A stretch of DNA of 64,000 bases from Coffea arabica (taxonomy: Eukaryota > Streptophyta > Magnoliopsida > Gentianales > Rubiaceae), in NCBI RefSeq assembly GCF_036785885.1, contig NC_092322.1, positions 12,980,466 through 13,044,465 on the forward strand. Direction: 5' to 3'. Shown here in pieces: positions 59,032-64,000 of this stretch. How positions within the stretch are numbered: the stretch's first letter is position 1; each line of letters begins with the position of its first letter. The position numbers and the translations under genes were made by a program. A model generated the notes under the pieces. It saw nothing but the letters and a program-made list of their open reading frames with translations, made no database searches and was not told the DNA's origin.

Positions 59032-60658
59032 ATGGCCCATATGGCCTTAGCCAGAGCCCTGGGATGGGCCATTTTTGTGCTCCTGGTGACGGCAAATTTC
59101 GCCGAGTGCATCGGCGTGAACTGGGGTACTCAAGCAGCACAGCCTTTGGATCCTAGCATGGTGGTTCAAATGCTTCAAGACAACAAGATTCACAAGGTTA
59201 AATTGTTTGATTCAGATCATTGGACTGTGAAATTCTTTGCAGGGACTGGCATTGAAGTCATGCTTGGCATCCCTAATGACCAGTTGTCTAAGCTTTCTCA
59301 TTACCGTAATGCCAAAGATTGGGTGAAACAAAATGTTTCCACACATATATATGATGGAGGTGTTGATATCAAGTGAGAAGCTTGCAAGCCTTTTTATTTA
59401 CACCTTCTTGTACGTGCATTTTCGTTCTCATGTACATAGTTACCTCTTGTAAAAATCTTATTGCATTAGTTCAAAATACGCAAGATTTAGTCGAAAACCG
59501 TGATGCGTATAGAAATTTGTTTTAATCCTTTTCATGGTTTTCGTGAATCTATGCTACAGGCATGTTGCTGTTGGCAATGAGCCATTCTTGAAGAGCTACA
59601 ATGGTTCCTTTACACACACCGTTTTTCCAGCATTAAAGAATGTTCAAAGGGCTCTTGATGAAGCTGGACTTGGAGACAAAATCAAAGCATCCATCCCACA
59701 AAATGCGGATGTCTATGACTCTGGTTCAGGGGGTCCATCAGAAGGAAATTTCCGCTCAGACGTTAGAGGCCTTATGATCGAAATAGTCAATTTTCTCAAG
59801 GAGAACAAATCCCCGTTTCTTGTGAACATCTACCCCTTTCTCAGCTTGTATGAAAATCCAGATTTCCCCATTGGATTCGCCTTTTTTGATGGTAACGCGC
59901 AACCCATCAGGGACCACAATGTCCAATATACCAACATGTTTGATGCAAATCTAGACACACTGGTATCGTCCTTAAGAAAAGCTGGGGCTCCTAATTTGGA
60001 GATAATTGTGGGAGAGATTGGTTGGCCTACAGATGGAGACGTTTATGGGAATGCCACTATGGCTAAAAAATTTTATGACGGCCTTTTCAAGAAATTGGTA
60101 GCTTCCAAGAAAGGAAGTCCGCTGCGTCCAGAACCTGTGGAGGTCTATCTCTTCAGTCTAACAGATGAGAATCTGAAAAGCATTGCCCCAGGTTATTTTG
60201 AGAGACACTGGGGGATTTTTCGCTACGATGGACAGCCTAAGTTTGCACTGGATTTTAGTGGCCAAGGGAACAACAAAATGCCGATTGGGGCGAAAAACGT
60301 TCGCTACTATCCTTCACAATGGTGTGTGTTTGCCGGTGCAAAAGACATGAATATGGTCATACCTAATCTAGACTATGCTTGTCAGCGAAGTGATTGCTCA
60401 GCCATGATAGCTGGAGGATCCTGTAGTAAATTGGACAAGAATAAGCACGTATCTTATGCGTTCAACATGTATTTTCAGATGAACAATCAAGACTTTGAAG
60501 CCTGTAATTTTCAAGGTATGGCCAAAATTATCGAAGGAAATGCCTCAACATCAGAATGTCTCTTCCCAATAGCAATTGAGAGTGCTGGAGGAAGACTCGA
60601 GAATGGGATAGGAGTGAGCATTCTTGTTGCAATTCTGATCTCCCTTGTATTTTTCTAG
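59032..60658 (+). CDS. GPI-anchored GH17 beta-1,3-glucanase with X8 domain
   Basis: Glucan endo-1,3-beta-glucosidase of the plant cell surface, acting on callose at walls or plasmodesmata. Two exons, 59032-59372 and 59560-60658, give 479 residues. Signal peptide MAHMALARALGWAIFVLLVTANFAEC, then the GH17 barrel from GVNWGTQAAQPL. The acid/base Glu is in VGNEPF, the nucleophile Glu in IVGEIGWPT. After a short linker comes an X8/CBM43 domain with its cysteines (WCVFAGAKD, YACQRSDCSAM, GGSCSKLD, DFEACNF, SECLFP) that binds beta-1,3-glucan. The C-terminus is hydrophobic (GVSILVAILISLVFF) after a small-residue stretch, a GPI-anchor signal. It reads as the glucan endo-1,3-beta-glucosidase 8-like clade. 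The intron is 187 bases. Confidence 0.94.
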
Positions 60659-61312
60659 GATATACAATTCCGTTTCCTGGATCGGCATATTTTGTAATTC
60701 CAACACTGGATTTCAATATATTAGGTAGGTAGAACCCCAGATTGGCAAAAAGCTCTCAAAGAATAGCTGACAACCATACAACCATCCTAAATAAATATTG
60801 TAGAGACACCCCAAGATCATCTTATAAAGCAGAATTAAGTCTAGAAGAACTTTCTAACTCATGCATCCTAAAAGAGATGAGTTGGGAGCTTTACTCTTCA
60901 TTAATTAGCTTTATCTTTCTCCGCAGATATTTGTTTTGTACGTTGTTCATGAGTAATCATGATTCAGTTCATGAAAAGCTATTAATTATTCAGACAACAA
61001 CCTATTTCAAGAACAGAAAGAAGATAAGGACCAAGGTGCAATTAGAAATCAATGGTAGGTGGGTTCTGAAAGAAGGGAATAAAGGATAGTTTGACAGGCA
61101 AAGGGAGGGATACAACTTCTCTGTCAACGATATCAATTGCTTGGAGTTTTACTTAATAACTGTCTTATTTTTTTTCCTTCATTATTTAGAGTTTCTTAGA
61201 AAGTTTAGTCAAAATTACTTTGGGAATTCTAATCTGAGTTTTCTGATCGATCTAACATAGCTCAATCTCGTTTGGAGTTAGCTCAATCTTGTTGGGAGTT
61301 GGTTTAACTTTA
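60659..61312. other. 3' flank of the glucanase gene
   Basis: Holds the 3' UTR. An open stretch at 60742-61089 (115 codons) has no recognisable domain and looks like chance. The bases just before 61313 are the left target duplication of the next MITE. Confidence 0.5.
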
Positions 61313-61965
61313 GGATAAATTATCTTTTACCCCCTGTGATTTGCTACTTTACAATGTCATCCCTATAGTTTAAAATCTATATATATAATCCCCTTGTAAT
61401 TTGTGTCAATGTGTCACGGTTAGCTTTTGCGTTAAAACTAATAATCAATAGTAAAAAGTCAAAGTCAAACTAATAAATTGACAAATTTACCACTTCATTA
61501 TTTCTTTTTTTTTTTTTTGCTCCAAACATAAAAAAGAAGAAATTGAAATAAAAAATAGATAAATAAGAACTAGAAAATACTAATTAAAGATTTGGTTTAC
61601 AAACTTATAATGATATTTGTAGTAAAAAAAAAAAGATTTGATATTTTTTGTTTTATATTTCCCTTCTATCTTTTTTGTTTCTTATTTATTTATTTTATTT
61701 CCCTTCCATCTCTTTTTGTATTTGGAGAAAATTAATATTTTGCAGGCCAGAGTATAGGTTTTTAAAATCATCTCTTCTCTTCCCAACAAAAAAAAAAGAT
61801 AGAGAAAGAAAAGAAAACATGAAAAAGGAAAAAGTAGTAATTTATTAATTTGACTTTGACTTGTTACTCTTGGCTGTTAATTTTAATAGAAAAACTAACG
61901 GTGAGGCTGTAATTCAAATCATGAAGAGGTTATATATAGGTTTTTAAACTATACGCTACACACAT

Positions 61966-62014
<49 letters not shown>

Positions 62015-62078
62015 TTTTTAAACTATGGGCTTTTATGTAGCAAAGCACGAACGTACAGGAGTAAAAGGTAATTTACCC
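61313..62078. mobile_element. Mutator-type foldback MITE, 766 bases
   Basis: Ends read inward GGATAAATTATCTTTTACCC and GGGTAAATTACCTTTTACTC. Perfect 9-base duplications TTAACTTTA flank it (61304-61312 and 62079-62087). Inner arms also pair, for example AAGTCAAAGTCAAACTAATA near 61457 with the complement of a stretch near 61840-61870. (CA)n and (TA)n runs at 61960-62012 lie in the right arm. No coding capacity. Confidence 0.88.
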
Positions 62079-62087
62079 TTAACTTTA

Positions 62088-63079
62088 TCAAGCTACCTTC
62101 TTTAAAGCGAGTAAGATCTATGGCCTGATGAAGTTATACAGCTTCTGCGCCATAAACTTTTTGTTTACATATAGATATACTACAAAAAGTATCTGAATAA
62201 GCGAAATAGAAAAGTATCATTAATAGCTAATTGTAGATGTTGTAATACATCAACAGCTTCAAGTTATATTTCCTGAGAATGCAGCCTTGAATGGGGTACG
62301 CAGAGTCCTAACAGATGCATAGCTTTGTGACATAAAAATATGTAGTTTTTTGCTAGGAAATTTTTCTTTTTTAATCCTATATCAAGAAATCAGACAAAAT
62401 ATTTTTGTATTCATATCTTGGCAGCCTTGTACATGTTAGCTATCCTCAAAGCTTCATTAGGCCATTGTTATAGTCAGTCCAATGTCACTGAGCCAAAAAG
62501 CTTCACATTTTTATGCCATTTTGCAGCTTCATATCATCCACCATGGATGCAGGATGCGTGTGGCCATCCTTCCCCAAGTGATACCTACATTACGTATTGC
62601 AAACTGTATCCCAAACAAAAGAAATGAACAAGACCATACCAAAAATATGGCTTGGTAAATTTTGTTGGAAAATCCACATGACAAGAACAGATTTCCCTTG
62701 TTGGGTAGAGGGTTTGGAGAATTTGAATCTAAATGCTGATTTAACCCCGCTAAGCAACTCATGGGCAATAGCAGATGAAATTTGAATGTTGCAATCACTT
62801 TATGGTAAAAAAACTCCTTACACCTAATGATCAGCTGTTGTGTATGCAATATTTGAATTGCTGAAATTCGAAAACCACGTTTGCAAATTCCTTGTCAAAC
62901 TGTCCTGAATCGTAAGGCTTTTCTCATCTGCACAATAGGGGAAAAATTGGTGAGAACGCAGGGGGTTCATGCAGAATTAGTTGAAGGGACTTTGCATTTA
63001 TTATCTGCTACATTTGGACGATAGTCGTGCTCTCTCTGAAAAAGAATGGTTTTAGCTTTTTGGTATATAAAAACGGAAA
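62088..63079. other. Gene-free DNA
   Basis: Short open frames at 62418-62627 and 62529-62849 on opposite strands have no recognisable domain. Nothing else was identified. Confidence 0.5.
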
Positions 63080-63803
63080 GGGAAAATGACCACTTTCATT
63101 CTTCACATTTCACCAAAATATTCTTTTTATCCCTCGCTTTTAAAACGAAACAAATTCGTTCCTGATATTTAAAAAACTGAGGCTATTACGTACATTCTGA
63201 AATCAATTTTCAATCTGAATCCAACCACCTAGCAACCCGGCCGCTTATAATTTTTGGGGATATAATTGGTAAATCACTTGATTAATTTAACTTGATATTC
63301 ACGTGAAATTTAATGAATTCAAAAAGGAAAAACAAAAAATCATAACATAAAAAAGAAGGATTAATCTTTCATGCATTGTTATTATATATAGTGACGGATC
63401 TAGATATCTGCCACATCATTTCAATTTAATTTAAATACCAAACTTTGTATGCATGATATATTTCAAGACTTGCAAGTGTATATACTAATGGTGTATGAAA
63501 AAATTTACCCCAAAAAAATTCTACTATTCCAAGACAAAGAACAACCTTTTTATTTTATAATTTTTTTTTTTTAGTTCAATAAATGTCATGTGAATCCGAT
63601 GGAGTTGACCGAATGATTTATCAATTATATCCCCAATATTTATTACTAGGTTATTGAATGGTTTGATTCAAATTGAAAGTTAGAGTTTAGGGATGTAATA
63701 GTTTCAATTTTTAAATATCAAAGATGAATTTGCTTCGTTTTAAAAGAGATGGATGAAAAAAATAATTTTATGAAATGTGATGTATGAAACGGGCCATTTT
63801 CCC
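63080..63803. mobile_element. Foldback MITE, Mutator-like, 724 bases
   Basis: Ends read inward GGGAAAATGACCACTTTCAT and GGGAAAATGGCCCGTTTCAT. The arms pair over at least 200 bases with substitutions (for example TTTTAAAACGAAACAAATTC left against TTTTAAAACGAAGCAAATTC right). Flanks AAAACGGAAA and GAAAAGGAAA agree at 8 of 10 bases, a decayed target duplication. Non-coding. Confidence 0.75.
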
Positions 63804-64000
63804 GAAAAGGAAATAAAAAAAAAAAAAGAATGGTTCTTCAGAGGTTGGACGGTGGTTTACTCAGACGGAGGAGTTGACCTGGACCACGAAAAGATTAGGC
63901 AACTTCAGTAGTTTTAATCTAGAACTCTATACATTTTGTTTATAAATAAATATAATGTTTTCTTCACACGGGAAAGAGGAGTTGACTAATGTGGAGGCGA
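63804..64000. other. Right edge, no gene seen
   Basis: About 200 bases after the MITE contain no recognisable gene or repeat; a gene could begin beyond the window. Confidence 0.4.

Noticed and set aside
60742-61089. A 115-codon frame after the glucanase gene
   Set aside because: No recognisable domain; it starts in the likely 3' UTR and has no supporting signal.

Overview
This is nuclear DNA of a flowering plant, a eudicot. The genes are intron-rich with GT-AG borders, the intergenic DNA is AT-rich and full of short transposon relics, and every recognisable protein reads as a land-plant protein. An asterid is my guess from the style of the short repeats; it is weakly supported.

Layout from left to right. 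1-1902 (minus): a broken copy of a leucine-rich-repeat receptor-like protein gene, running off the left edge. 2503-3513: a candidate short Helitron. 4518-7388 (minus): the intact sister receptor-like protein. 8915-13793 (plus): the plant-specific 24 kDa (FAd/MGP1-type) subunit of mitochondrial ATP synthase, seven exons. 15499-28172 (minus): NAT10-type RNA cytidine acetyltransferase, 26 exons. 28849-33031 (plus): a chloroplast TPR protein of the SLOW GREEN 1 type, head-to-head with NAT10. 33859-40467 (plus): a violaxanthin de-epoxidase-related protein whose only intron holds a young Ty1/copia element with identical LTRs. 40819-40889 (minus): tRNA-Gly(GCC). 42435-46815 (minus): organellar phosphoribosylformylglycinamidine synthase of purine synthesis. 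49822-57431 (minus): a two-domain tRNA(His) guanylyltransferase, carrying an extra base in its last-but-one exon. 59032-60658 (plus): a GPI-anchored GH17 beta-1,3-glucanase with an X8 domain. The rest to 64000 has no recognisable gene and holds two short inverted-repeat elements.

The genes are mostly single-copy housekeeping genes (respiration, rRNA/tRNA maturation, purine synthesis, plastid function) and do not form a pathway cluster. The one family that looks locally amplified is the receptor-like protein pair. I did not find a new biochemical system. The most informative points are structural: three Mutator-type foldback MITEs, two of them with perfect 9-bp target duplications; a hAT-type MITE with a near-perfect 8-bp duplication; the recent copia insertion in a host intron; and the guanylyltransferase gene. 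That gene was built by an internal duplication still visible as matching exon lengths (132/45/170/86/108), and its second half now shows an extra base, a duplicated splice acceptor and a donor site inside a CT microsatellite.

Exon borders were placed by eye from reading frame, GT-AG rule and remembered homologues; no alignment or transcript data were available.
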